DNA from: Candidatus Lutibacillus vidarii
GTDB lineage: Bacteria; Actinomycetota; Actinomycetes; Actinomycetales; Dermatophilaceae
Direction: 5' to 3'
DNA: 64,000 nt
Assembly (NCBI GenBank): GCA_016717165.1
Contig: JADKGA010000002.1
Span: 1,302,001-1,366,000, forward strand
The translations under genes and the position numbers were made by a program. Positions 1 to 7,699 of this stretch are shown piece by piece (position 1 is the stretch's first letter; every line of letters begins with the position of its first letter). Below the pieces are notes generated by a model. It did no database searches. It saw only the letters and a list, made by a program, of their open reading frames with translations, and was not told where the DNA came from.

Positions 1-265
1 TGGTAACGGTCCCGCCGCCGGTGCCGGGATACGTGATCGAGGTCTGCCGGCCGCGCTGGTCGTACCCGAACGTCACGTCGCGGGCCGTGCCGGGGGCGTC
101 CAGCTTCGTGACTTGGCCCGCGTTGTCGTACTGGGTGTACCAGGGGATCCCGTCACGGCTCGTCGTGGACGTGCGCCGCCCCGCGAGGTCGTAGACGTAG
201 GTCGCGTACCGGACCCCGTCGACGGTCCGGGTGAGGACCCGGCCGGCAGGGTCGTACGCGAGACG
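1..265 (-). pseudogene. YD-repeat (Rhs-type) protein fragment, runs off left edge
   Basis: On the minus strand these bases are open in one frame throughout and encode four YD-type units (YDPAGR, YDLAGRR, YDNAGQV, YDQRGRQ), the repeat signature of Rhs/YD-repeat proteins, large secreted shells that often carry polymorphic toxins. The frame continues past position 1, so more of the repeat core lies outside the window. It has no start codon. On its 5' side, around position 265-275, the sequence changes abruptly into the C-terminal codons of a TnsA-like gene read in another frame. I therefore call it a 5'-truncated remnant left by a rearrangement. Whether an intact toxin end exists to the left cannot be seen. 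The motif assignment is firm; the pseudogene status is inference. Confidence 0.6.
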
Positions 266-1007
266 GCCAGGTCGGCCCGTAGACGCCGCGCCCACAGCAG
301 GTGGTACACGAAAGCACGCGCCACACCGGCCGGGATGCCGAGCCGGTCGGCTGCGTGCTCCGCGCCCACTGCGAGGGCCAGTCCCTCGCTGAACGCCGCG
401 GTGATCACCGCTTCGGCGGTCGGGTCGGGGCGGCACCTGTCCGTGCGGTAGCCAGCGAGCCAGCGGCGTTCACCGCGCTGTCCTCTGGGAGCCCGTCCAG
501 TACCGTGTAGTCCCAGCCGATGAGCTCACACGCCGCCCGTGTCAGGTCCGACTGGGCGGCGAACCTGCCGTCACGCATCCCGGACGCACGGACGTCCACG
601 ACGAGACCGGATCCGTCCGCCCGACGGACGAAGTAGTCCACCACGTGGTCGCGTGGACCGGCCTTACCGCCGGAGAGGGGCCAGAGGAACGCTAACGGCT
701 GCGCGGCTACCGAGACGGTGTCGGGCTGGAAGTCCAGCCAGATGAGCGAGTCCCGTTCAAGGAGCGACTCGTACCCGACGTGGGCCGGTGCCCGGTACGA
801 CCAGTAGTCGCCCTCGTAGTTGCGCTTCTGGCGCCACGAGCGGAAAGGACGCATGAACAGGCCGTCCTCGACCGGCCACGAGGCGACGACCGGACTTGCA
901 GGTTCAGGACCTAGGGTGCGCCCAGGAAGCCGGCACTCGACCAGCGTTCCGTCCGTGACGTTACGCGGCAGCGAGCCGGGGATGGACGCGGAGCCAGCGC
1001 GAGCCAC
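266..1007 (-). pseudogene. TnsA-like heteromeric transposase endonuclease subunit, frameshifted and 3'-truncated
   Basis: The first 180 residues resemble actinobacterial TnsA-like endonuclease subunits of Tn7/Tn552-type heteromeric transposases: FRSWRQKRNYEGDYW, then AHVGYESLLERDSLIWLDF, then DHVVDYFVRRADG with GLVVDVR, matching the E...D...xVK-like nuclease core of the family. The start is GTG at 1007, with a perfect AGGAGGT ribosome binding site five bases upstream. Near 463-466 one base appears to be missing. The frame used so far soon stops at 405, while the next frame continues with the family's typical ending (LAGYRTDRCRPD, then FVYHLLWARRLRADLAV) down to about 270. There it joins Rhs sequence. 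No TnsB/TnsC partner is visible in the window. A sequencing error is possible for the frameshift, but not for the junction. Confidence 0.65.
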
Positions 1008-1083
1008 GGCGACCTCCTAGCGGCAACATACAGTCGGAATGACTACATCTCGGCACTACTGCTCGGACTATGGCAATGTCAAC

Positions 1084-1156
1084 GTGGACTCAACAGTCCA
1101 CGGGAGAAGTACGCGAACCTCATTTACTATGAGTGCCGATAATCGACATTATGTCG
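1084..1156. repeat. Short palindromes upstream of the TnsA-like gene, possible element end
   Basis: Two small inverted repeats lie in the unusually AT-rich stretch ahead of the TnsA-like gene. GTGGACT (1084-1090) and AGTCCAC (1095-1101) are separated by four bases, and CGACATTATGTCG (1144-1156) is a perfect 13-base palindrome around one base. On the minus strand a TTGACA hexamer at about 1078-1083 could be the -35 box of the TnsA-like gene. Transposon ends of this class often carry repeated transposase sites, so this may be the outer end of the element, but I see no long terminal repeat or target duplication. The rest of 1008-1534 holds no gene I can support. Confidence 0.3.
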
Positions 1157-1534
1157 CACCAGCTCGACCGCGGCCATCACGGCGTAACGGTCACCTTCGA
1201 CCGACAACCCGTGCCCCTCCCCCCCAACTCTCGAGCGGGTACACCCATGGAAAGGCAAACTACGGAACGACCAACGCCGGCCGCTGCACGCTCCTGCACG
1301 CTTACCCGCGCAGCAGGCGAAGGCTCGCGGGAGGGTCCGACTCACTGCACCACTGCAGGTTGATTTTGTCCCCGACGCGCGACCATGTGCCGGAGCCGAC
1401 ACCGCGATGGACTCGGTGGACAGGCACGTGGCGTGGCGCAGGGTCTTTGATCGGTAAGGCGCTCGTAAGACCCCGGGGCGACCTTGGCCCGTACGGTCGA
1501 AGAGTCAGACCACCTCCACCTGGAAGGACTCACC

Positions 1535-2008
1535 ATGACGCGACATCTGTTCGCGAAGGCCGCCCGCGGCCTAGCCGGTGCCACGGCGGCGAGTGCGCTC
1601 GTTCTGGCGGCCGCTCCGGCAGACGCGGCTCTCCCCCCGGCAAAGACCCTGCCGCCGATCGTCGGCCTGCTTCACTGTGGGTATGCCGGATTCGACTTCC
1701 CGAGCCCGGGCCAGAGCGTCCGGTTCCCGGTGACGCAGTGGGCGTGGGATGGTCTGGCCCGTCCGATCGCGGTTCGACTCGTGGGAATCGCGCCGGACAC
1801 ACCCAGCTACGGGACCTGGGCGATCGACACCCACGGCACCACATCCCGTTTCGACGACGAGGTCACCTTCACCGCGGCGGCGCCCCCGCCCACATACGCC
1901 TACACGGGAGTCGCCTACACCGTCGCCGCCCACGGACAGCGGGCGACCTGTCGGATCCAGTCCAACGCCGCCCAGCCCCCGGCGGAGGCGGCTGACGAGG
2001 GCGGTTGA
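1535..2008 (+). CDS. Small secreted protein of unknown function
   Basis: A 157-residue protein with a clear Sec signal peptide: MTRHLFAKAARG, a hydrophobic stretch to about residue 27, and a likely cleavage after ADA (about residue 31). The start is ATG at 1535, chosen because GGAAGGA lies six bases upstream; earlier in-frame GTG codons lack such a site. The mature part has two cysteines (in LLHCGYAG and RATCRIQ), about 100 residues apart, which could form a disulphide outside the cell. It is Pro/Thr rich towards the end. I do not recognise a family. It sits alone between the TnsA-like remnant and a VOC gene. Confidence 0.6.
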   Translation: MTRHLFAKAARGLAGATAASALVLAAAPADAALPPAKTLPPIVGLLHCGYAGFDFPSPGQSVRFPVTQWAWDGLARPIAVRLVGIAPDTPSYGTWAIDTHGTTSRFDDEVTFTAAAPPPTYAYTGVAYTVAAHGQRATCRIQSNAAQPPAEAADEGG

Positions 2009-2056
2009 CGGCGGCGCCGCATGTCGGCCGGAACGGCATACTGGGCCTTCGGCGAC

Positions 2057-2141
2057 GCAGTCGAACGTGCAATAGTCGACCCGCGGGGCGACATACCGGG
2101 TCAAACCGACCATCAACGCGGGCTATTGCACGTTCGACTGC
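2057..2141. repeat. Long perfect inverted repeat (19-bp arms) in an intergenic region
   Basis: GCAGTCGAACGTGCAATAG at 2057-2075 is repeated as its exact reverse complement at 2123-2141. Inside it CCCGCG and CGCGGG (about 2080-2085 and 2117-2122) can extend the stem past a four-base bulge, leaving a loop of about 31 bases. It lies between a secreted-protein gene and a VOC gene transcribed the same way, so it could terminate the first. There is no T tract, and arms this long also suit a miniature inverted-repeat element or a recombination site. The rest of 2009-2326 shows only the ribosome binding site of the VOC gene. Confidence 0.75.
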
Positions 2142-2326
2142 CGCCTCAGCCTGGGACGCGACCCGTCGCATCCCGGGGCACACCGCCCTCGTGAAGGGGA
2201 TAGTGCACGTCCTCTGCGCGGTTGCTGGGTCCGGCGAAACCCACCTTCATCCGAGCGGCCCACCTGAGCGCGGCCTATCCTCGGGGAACCGCGACCGGCG
2301 GCCCACGACGCACGAGGAGTGACGCG

Positions 2327-2725
2327 ATGTCCCGACCCATCCACTTCGAGATCCACGCGGCGGACGTCGAGCGGGCCTGCACCTTCTATGCCGCGGTCTT
2401 CGGCTGGACGTACCAGGACTGGACCGATTTCGCCGGCATGCCGTACTTCGGAGTCGAGAGCGGGCCGGAGGACCAGCCCGGAATCAACGGCGCGATCATG
2501 CAGCGGATGCGTGGCCTCGAGGCCGGCCCGGGTGCACCGGTCAACGGCGCGGTCCTCACCATGGGCACCGACGACTACGACCGCGACCACGCCACGATCG
2601 TGGCCGCCGGTGGCCAGGTGGCGCTCCCGAAGGCGGCCCTACCCGGGATGGCGTGGCAGGGGTACTACCTGGACACCGAAGGAAATGTCTTCGGACTGCA
2701 CCAGCCCGACCCGCACGCAGCCTGA
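2327..2725 (+). CDS. VOC family protein (glyoxalase/bleomycin-resistance fold)
   Basis: A 132-residue single-domain member of the vicinal oxygen chelate superfamily. The N terminus (PIHFEIHAADVERACTFY followed by VFGW) is the usual first beta-alpha unit, and the C-terminal half contains GYYLDTEGNVFGLHQ, the typical last strand with the metal-ligand Glu region. Length and layout fit the actinobacterial VOC proteins that pair two such modules as a dimer. The start ATG at 2327 has GAGGAG eight bases upstream. The substrate cannot be told from sequence; such proteins include lyases, dioxygenases and drug-binding proteins. It is monocistronic and converges on the next gene. Confidence 0.8.
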   Translation: MSRPIHFEIHAADVERACTFYAAVFGWTYQDWTDFAGMPYFGVESGPEDQPGINGAIMQRMRGLEAGPGAPVNGAVLTMGTDDYDRDHATIVAAGGQVALPKAALPGMAWQGYYLDTEGNVFGLHQPDPHAA

Positions 2726-2744
2726 GTTCGGACGGGCACAGCGG

Positions 2745-2771
2745 CACGGGCCGGGCTGGGCCCGACCCGTG
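2745..2771. terminator. Hairpin between convergent genes
   Basis: CACGGGCCGGGC (2745-2756) pairs with GCCCGACCCGTG (2760-2771) with one mismatch and a three-base loop, a very stable stem placed 20 bases after the VOC stop codon and 20 bases after the stop of the convergent secreted-protein gene. There is no T run on either side, so it would be the T-less actinobacterial type, and bidirectional. Confidence 0.5.
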
Positions 2772-2791
2772 TCGCGGTGACGCTGTGGGCG

Positions 2792-3235
2792 TCAGTTGGG
2801 AATGGTGAGAACCGCGCTCTTCTGGAAGCTCGTCCACGGCGACGTCACACCATTGCTCGTGACCCGGAAGCGCACGTTGTGGTAGACCTCCTCGTCCCCG
2901 AGCTCGCCGTCCACGAGGGTGCGGACGTTGGAGAGCGTGGTGACACCGGCGGAGGTGAACGATGTGGTGCCCAGGTAGTCGTCCGGGTTGGGCCAACCGT
3001 CCTCCTCGTAGCGCTCCTGCGTGATGCTGACCGTGCGGTTCGAGGAGCACGACACGCTGATCCGGTAGTTGACGAGCTTGACGCCGGAGCTGTTGAAGCC
3101 GGCGAAGATCGGCTTCAAGGGGGTGACGGTGCATCCGCTGCTGGTGTTGGCGGCGGCCGGTGACGCCATCGCAACCGACAAGGCGGCGGATGTCGCAAGG
3201 GCGGCCAGCGTGGCGATCCTCTTCTTCGTGCGCAT
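2792..3235 (-). CDS. Small secreted protein of unknown function
   Basis: 147 residues with a textbook signal peptide: MRTKKR, a hydrophobic core (residues 7-24) and a cleavage site after SPAAA (about residue 29). The mature region has two cysteines (SGCTV and VSCSSN), likely a disulphide, and beta-rich Ser/Thr/Val sequence including RYEEDGWPNPDDYLG. The start ATG at 3235 is preceded by AAGGAGA at the right distance. I do not recognise a family. The gene is alone, with an AT-rich stretch (about 3300-3330) upstream that probably holds its promoter. The similar layout (Sec signal, two Cys) to the protein at 1535 is noted but there is no obvious sequence match. Confidence 0.65.
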   Translation of the reverse strand: MRTKKRIATLAALATSAALSVAMASPAAANTSSGCTVTPLKPIFAGFNSSGVKLVNYRISVSCSSNRTVSITQERYEEDGWPNPDDYLGTTSFTSAGVTTLSNVRTLVDGELGDEEVYHNVRFRVTSNGVTSPWTSFQKSAVLTIPN

Positions 3236-3354
3236 AGCGTGTCTCCTTGAGGTGTCGTGGGCGCGAGCGCCCTGATGGACCTCCAGAGGAGCGCCGATCC
3301 ACCCTAAATACCTACATTTCGGGTGCTAAGTGAAGGGCCCCGCCGCGATTGCGG

Positions 3355-3777
3355 TCAGCGGGCGGTCATCGACACCGGAGCGCCCAGGGACACGGTCCGC
3401 GACACCGTGCAGAGCCGATCCCGCGACTGCGCGACCGCCGGCGCGAGCCGCTCCCGGGCCTGGTCGCCCTCGGGCCCCTCGGGGAACTCCACCACGAAGC
3501 TCACCTCGATCGCACCCATGTGGTTGCCCCGCTCGTCCTTGAGCTTCTCGCCCCGGGCGACGACGTCGAACCGGGTCGGCTCGGCGCGCCGGGAGGTGAT
3601 GAGGTCCACGTCGACCGAGCTGCACCCGGCGATCGCGACCAGCAGCAGCTCCACCGGCGAGAAGTCTGCGGTGGACCCCGACCCGACCCGCAGCGATGCC
3701 CCGCGCGCATTGGTCGCGACATACTCCTCCGGGCCGGTTCTGGTCAGGCTGATCTCCCGCCACGGCGAGTCGGTCAC
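3355..3777 (-). CDS. OsmC family peroxide/organic hydroperoxide resistance protein
   Basis: 140 residues matching the OsmC/Ohr fold. The first redox cysteine lies in IAGCSSVDVD (Cys52), on the central helix after SPVELLLVA, and a second cysteine lies in RDRLCTVSRT (about Cys123), the family's usual pair for thiol-dependent reduction of hydroperoxides. Family members act in the cytoplasm with lipoamide or other dithiols as reductant. The arrangement SPVELLL...GC places it with the YhfA/OsmC-like group rather than classical Ohr, so the true substrate is uncertain. The GTG/ATG start at 3777 is preceded by GAGG. It is divergent from the DUF2332 gene. Confidence 0.85.
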   Translation of the reverse strand: MTDSPWREISLTRTGPEEYVATNARGASLRVGSGSTADFSPVELLLVAIAGCSSVDVDLITSRRAEPTRFDVVARGEKLKDERGNHMGAIEVSFVVEFPEGPEGDQARERLAPAVAQSRDRLCTVSRTVSLGAPVSMTAR

Positions 3778-3887
3778 GGCATACCTCCTCAGGACTTCGG
3801 TGCGGGCGCACGGACGAGAGCTCGCCGGACGCCCGTCACCAACGCCCCCGATGGTATGCCGCCCCCGCCCGACGTACGCTGCCGACC

Positions 3888-5018
3888 GTGGGCGAAGACC
3901 TGGCCAAGGTGCAGCAACACTTCGCCAACTTTGCCCAGGGCCATGCCCATCTCCCGCTCTACCACCGGATCAGCGCCGCCGCCGCCACGGACGACGAGGT
4001 CGCAGGGCTGTTGCTCGCCGCCCGCCCCGGCCAGGCGCGTCCGGTGCTCCTCCTCGCAGCCCTGCACGACCTCGTGCTGCGCCGCCCCGACCTGCCGGCG
4101 GCCCGATGGTACGCCAGCGTGGTCGGCCGCGAGACGCTCCCCACCGGCGACCCCTGGCCGGAGGTCCGCACGACGGTTCTCGACCACCGGGACGAGCTGA
4201 CGGAGGTCATCGCCACCCGGACCACCCAGACCAACGAGGTCAACCGCACCGTCTACCTCACCGCCGGGCTCACCCGGGCCGCCGCGGGCCTCCCGGACAC
4301 TCCCCTGGCCCTGGTCGAGCTCGGCGCGAGCGCCGGCCTGCTCCTCGCCCTCGACCGCTATGACACCGCTCTGACCAGGGACGATGCCCCCTCCACCCGC
4401 TATGGCGACCCCGCCTCGCCGGTGCGCTGCGGGGGCGAGGACCGCTCCCCCACTCCCCTGGGCCTGGCCATCCCGCCGATCGTCGCCCGCGCCGGGCTCG
4501 ACCTCGACCCGGTCGACCTCCACGACGCCAAGGCGGTGCGCTGGCTCGAGGCGTGCCTTTGGCCGGATGTCGCAGGACGGGTCGAACGCTTCACCGCTGC
4601 GGTGGACCTCGTCCGGCCCGCCCCTCCCCCGGTCGTCCGCGGTGACCTCGTCGACGACCTCGCCGAGGTTGTGGGGCAGTATGCGGATGACCCCGCCACG
4701 CACCTGGTCGTCTACACCTCGTGGTCGCTCACCTATGTCGACAAGGCCCGCCGGCCGGCCGTGGCCGAGACCCTGGCGCGCCTCGCCGCCTCGGGCCGCC
4801 CGGTCTCCTGGCTCACTGCCGAGCCGGCCGGATGCGTGCCCGGCATACCGGCCCTGCAGGCTGGACTGGACGACGACAGCACCGTCCTGGGACTGCGGAC
4901 CTGGCGGCACGGCGACGAGCGGACCCCGGCGGTCCTCGGCACGGCCCACCCGCACGGTGAGCGCGTCTGCCTCACGCCATGGAACCGGCCGTCGACAGAC
5001 GGCGTCCAAGAGCCATGA
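3888..5018 (+). CDS. DUF2332 domain-containing protein
   Basis: 376 residues, full length for the actinobacterial DUF2332 family, whose function is unknown. Recognisable stretches are the N terminus (HFANFAQGHAHLPLYHRIS), LALVELGASAGLLLALDRY in the middle, which has the look of a Rossmann-like nucleotide or SAM-binding loop (ELGASAGL), and VVYTSWSLTYV near residue 285. A methyltransferase-like fold is my inference only. The start is GTG at 3888; no strong Shine-Dalgarno is seen. The stop overlaps the ATG of the following lipoprotein gene (ATGA at 5015-5018), so the two are co-translated. Confidence 0.75.
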   Translation: MGEDLAKVQQHFANFAQGHAHLPLYHRISAAAATDDEVAGLLLAARPGQARPVLLLAALHDLVLRRPDLPAARWYASVVGRETLPTGDPWPEVRTTVLDHRDELTEVIATRTTQTNEVNRTVYLTAGLTRAAAGLPDTPLALVELGASAGLLLALDRYDTALTRDDAPSTRYGDPASPVRCGGEDRSPTPLGLAIPPIVARAGLDLDPVDLHDAKAVRWLEACLWPDVAGRVERFTAAVDLVRPAPPPVVRGDLVDDLAEVVGQYADDPATHLVVYTSWSLTYVDKARRPAVAETLARLAASGRPVSWLTAEPAGCVPGIPALQAGLDDDSTVLGLRTWRHGDERTPAVLGTAHPHGERVCLTPWNRPSTDGVQEP

Positions 5019-5953
5019 GGACAGCAGCGCCCCGCCGCCCGGTCCGTCGGGCCCACGTCGTCATCGCCGTCCTGGGCCTGGCCGGGCTCGTCCTGGCAGC
5101 GTGCGGGTCACAGCCCGCCTCGCCCCGTGCCACCGGCGGTATGCCGGTCGACCCGTTCATCGCCCGCGCCCAACAGGTCGCCCAGACCTGGCGGGACTCC
5201 GGGCTGCTCACGAGCTGGACGACCGGCTTCGTCCCGTTCTCCCCCCTCACCCTCGAGCCCGTCGGTGGGTATGCCTCGAACGAGAATCTCAAGGCGGCAT
5301 ACGGAAATGGGTACGTGAAGTCCGCCGTCACCCTCCCGGTCGAGGCCGGGAAGGGCGAGATCACCTATGCCGACGGCTCGCGCCAACCGGTCGGACTGGT
5401 CAGCGCCCAGAGCGCCTACACCGCCATGGTGCCGCCGCAGCAGGGCACGTGTCCCCCCAAGCCGGGCACGACCACCTGTGACTGGGCCATCGTCTCGAAG
5501 GTCGAGCCCGGGACCACCACGATCCTCACCAGCCGCGGCGAGGCCACCGTGCCGACCTGGAAGTTCACCGTCATCGGACTCCGCGAGCCGCTCGTCCGGG
5601 TCGCGGTCGACCCCGCCGATATCACGACCATGCCCGAGCTGCCTCCGATCGACGGTCGCGGCTCCTGGACCGGAGCGACCTCCGTCGAGGGCTGGCAGGC
5701 GATCAAGGGCACCAGCGTGACGATCGCGCTCGGGCTCGGCGCGTGTGACAAGGACCCGCGCGGCCTGGTCTGGGAGAACGACGACGTCGTCGTGGTCGGC
5801 GGCAGCGTCACCCCGCCGGACCCCGGCACCGCCTGCACCGCACAGCTGATCATCACTCCGGTCACCGTGACGACAAAGGCGCCGGTCGGCACCCGTCCGA
5901 TCCTCGACGTCCTCTCCGGGCGCGCCCTCCTGAAGTCCTACGCGCCCGACTGA
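5015..5953 (+). CDS. Putative lipoprotein of unknown function
   Basis: 312 residues from ATG 5015, chosen because it overlaps the upstream stop as ATGA; an in-frame ATG 36 bases earlier would put the signal peptide too far inside. The N terminus is RRPVRRAHVV, then a hydrophobic core and the lipobox LVLAACGS, so Cys at about residue 30 should be lipidated and the protein anchored to the outer face of the membrane. The mature part is beta-rich, with two cysteines in GTCPPKPGTTTCDWA. It overlaps the 3' end of the convergent sucrase/ferredoxin-like gene by 16 bases. I do not recognise a named family. Confidence 0.7.
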   Translation: MRTAAPRRPVRRAHVVIAVLGLAGLVLAACGSQPASPRATGGMPVDPFIARAQQVAQTWRDSGLLTSWTTGFVPFSPLTLEPVGGYASNENLKAAYGNGYVKSAVTLPVEAGKGEITYADGSRQPVGLVSAQSAYTAMVPPQQGTCPPKPGTTTCDWAIVSKVEPGTTTILTSRGEATVPTWKFTVIGLREPLVRVAVDPADITTMPELPPIDGRGSWTGATSVEGWQAIKGTSVTIALGLGACDKDPRGLVWENDDVVVVGGSVTPPDPGTACTAQLIITPVTVTTKAPVGTRPILDVLSGRALLKSYAPD

Positions 5954-6864
5954 GCCACCACGGCGACATACTGGGCCGGCGCCTCGGCGACCTCGGCCGA
6001 GCACGACTGGATCGCGGGCGCGCCCGGCTCGGTGCGCACCACGACCTGGTGCGTGCGCACCGCACCATCGACGCGTCCGGTCACCGCCACCGACCAGCCG
6101 TCCGCGCCGTCAGTGACCGTCAGCTCCGTCCCCACGAACCCTGGCCCGGTATGCCGCAAGACCGCCGATAGCGCCGCCTGCGCCGGTGGTGCCAGATAGG
6201 TCATCCCCCGCAGGTATGCCGAGTCGACCTCCCCGGCGAGATGGCGCTCGACCACCCCCGCGGCAATCGCGGGGTCGAGACGTCCGTACTGCACGCACTC
6301 GGGCAGCATGAGGGCGGTCGGGGCGAACCGGTGCCCGCCCAGATGGCTGCTCTCCCACACGCGGTCCGGCCAGCGGGCCGCCAGGTCCGTGACGACGGGT
6401 CGGGCCAGCTGGGCGCAGCACACATCACGTTTTCCATGTGTACATATGAGAATAAGGTCGGCACGTCCGAGCGGTCGCGCGTCGGGGTGCTCGGCGCCGG
6501 AGGCGAGGGCCTCGGCGGCAGCGCCTAGGTCGTCGGCCTCGGTCCACGCCCCGGCGACGACGGTGCCCGACGCGTGGTCGACGACGAACCACCGCCGCAC
6601 CCCAGGCGGCCGATGGTCGCCGGGGCGGCGGATGAGGACGACCTGGGCGTCATACGCCGTGGCGGTCTGGGCCAGAAGCGGCCCGACGGGACCCTCCAGC
6701 GGCGGGCTAGACAGCGCCTGCCGCGCCCACGGCCCGGGGTGCTCGACGAGCAACCACCGACTGGCGCGCTGGGCCGTCCCGGCCATGATCTCGCCGTGCC
6801 CGCGGGAGATCAGTGAGCAGCGAGCGGGCGCGGAATCGGCAGCGAGGTCGGGCGTGTGGAGCAC
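5938..6864 (-). CDS. Sucrase/ferredoxin-like family protein (thioredoxin-like [2Fe-2S] fold)
   Basis: About 308 residues of the Suc_Fer-like family. The core motif CTHGKRDVCC, followed by SSHLGGHRFAPT, supplies the cysteines and histidines expected for a [2Fe-2S] or thioredoxin-like site. The N terminus RWLLVEHPGPWARQAL is also typical. Family members are cytoplasmic; the physiological reaction is not established and the sucrase name is historical. The start is uncertain. GTG at 6909 would overlap the divergent methyltransferase start, so I prefer GTG at 6864; neither has a good ribosome binding site. The codons over the CTHGKRDV motif (6421-6458) are strikingly AT-rich compared with the rest of the gene (see findings). 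Confidence 0.8.
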   Translation of the reverse strand: MLHTPDLAADSAPARCSLISRGHGEIMAGTAQRASRWLLVEHPGPWARQALSSPPLEGPVGPLLAQTATAYDAQVVLIRRPGDHRPPGVRRWFVVDHASGTVVAGAWTEADDLGAAAEALASGAEHPDARPLGRADLILICTHGKRDVCCAQLARPVVTDLAARWPDRVWESSHLGGHRFAPTALMLPECVQYGRLDPAIAAGVVERHLAGEVDSAYLRGMTYLAPPAQAALSAVLRHTGPGFVGTELTVTDGADGWSVAVTGRVDGAVRTHQVVVRTEPGAPAIQSCSAEVAEAPAQYVAVVAQSGA

Positions 6865-6893
6865 CTCCGCATGGTACGTGGCATGCTGGCCCC

Positions 6894-7673
6894 GTGCCGC
6901 AGCCCTCACCCAAGGACCGGTTCATCACCGTCTACGGCCGCAAACCGGTCCTCGAGGCCCTTGCGGACCCCGCGCTGGATGTCGACAAGGTCATCGTCGC
7001 CGACAACGCCCGCGGCCCGGAGATCAAGGACATCGAGCTGGCCGCGCGCCGGCGCCGGATCCCGGTGCAGCAGGCGACGCCGCAGCGGGTCAAGGTCCTC
7101 GCCGGCAACGGCCGGCACGACCAGGGGGTGCTCGCCGATGTCGTCGCCCCGCGGATGCAGCGGCTCGCCAGTGCCCTGGAGGCCGGCACCGTCGGCGGCA
7201 CGGTCCTCCTCCTCGACGGCATCACCACCCCGGCCAATGTCGGGATGATCCTGCGCACCGCCACCGCAGCCGGACTCGATGGGATCGTCGTCCCCCGCCG
7301 CGGCGTGGCCAGCCTGGACCCGCTGGTCGTCAAGGCGTCAGCCGGGGTGGCCTTCCGGGCGCCGATCCTCACCGCGCACACCGCCCTGGAAGCCGCTCAG
7401 GACCTCGTTGCCCACGGGTACCGGCTCGTCGGGCTGGACGCCGACTCCGCGGAGAACCTCTTCGATGCGGACCTTGACGCACCGGTTGGGATCGTCCTCG
7501 GCGGCGAGACGAACGGGATCAGCCCCGAGGTTATCGACCTGCTCAGCCGGAGCGTCCGCATCCCCATGGCCGCGGACGTCGAGTCGCTCAATGTCGCGGC
7601 CGCCGCAGCCGTGGTGTGTTTCGAGCTGACGCGACGTTCGTTCGGGCACCGTCGCACGGGCGCCGCGCACTAG
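6894..7673 (+). CDS. TrmH/SpoU family RNA 2'-O-methyltransferase
   Basis: 259 residues. The N-terminal substrate-binding part (VYGRKPVLEAL) is followed by the SPOUT domain with its three motifs: PANVGMILRTAT (motif 1), IVLGGETNGIS (motif 2) and PMAADVESLNVAAAAAV (motif 3), which together form the trefoil knot that binds S-adenosylmethionine. It would methylate a ribose 2'-OH in rRNA, or less likely tRNA. Closest by style to actinobacterial RlmB/TsnR-like enzymes, but the target nucleotide cannot be read from sequence. GTG 6894 is chosen because the conserved N terminus begins just after it and an earlier start would run deep into the divergent gene. Confidence 0.85.
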   Translation: MPQPSPKDRFITVYGRKPVLEALADPALDVDKVIVADNARGPEIKDIELAARRRRIPVQQATPQRVKVLAGNGRHDQGVLADVVAPRMQRLASALEAGTVGGTVLLLDGITTPANVGMILRTATAAGLDGIVVPRRGVASLDPLVVKASAGVAFRAPILTAHTALEAAQDLVAHGYRLVGLDADSAENLFDADLDAPVGIVLGGETNGISPEVIDLLSRSVRIPMAADVESLNVAAAAAVVCFELTRRSFGHRRTGAAH

Positions 7674-7699
7674 GGCCGGGGGCTCGGCCGGAGCGGGCC

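Noticed and set aside
1039..1995. A 318-codon frame on the plus strand over 1039-1995
   Set aside because: It is Arg/Pro/His-rich low-quality sequence in another frame of the secreted-protein gene, which has a signal peptide and ribosome binding site.
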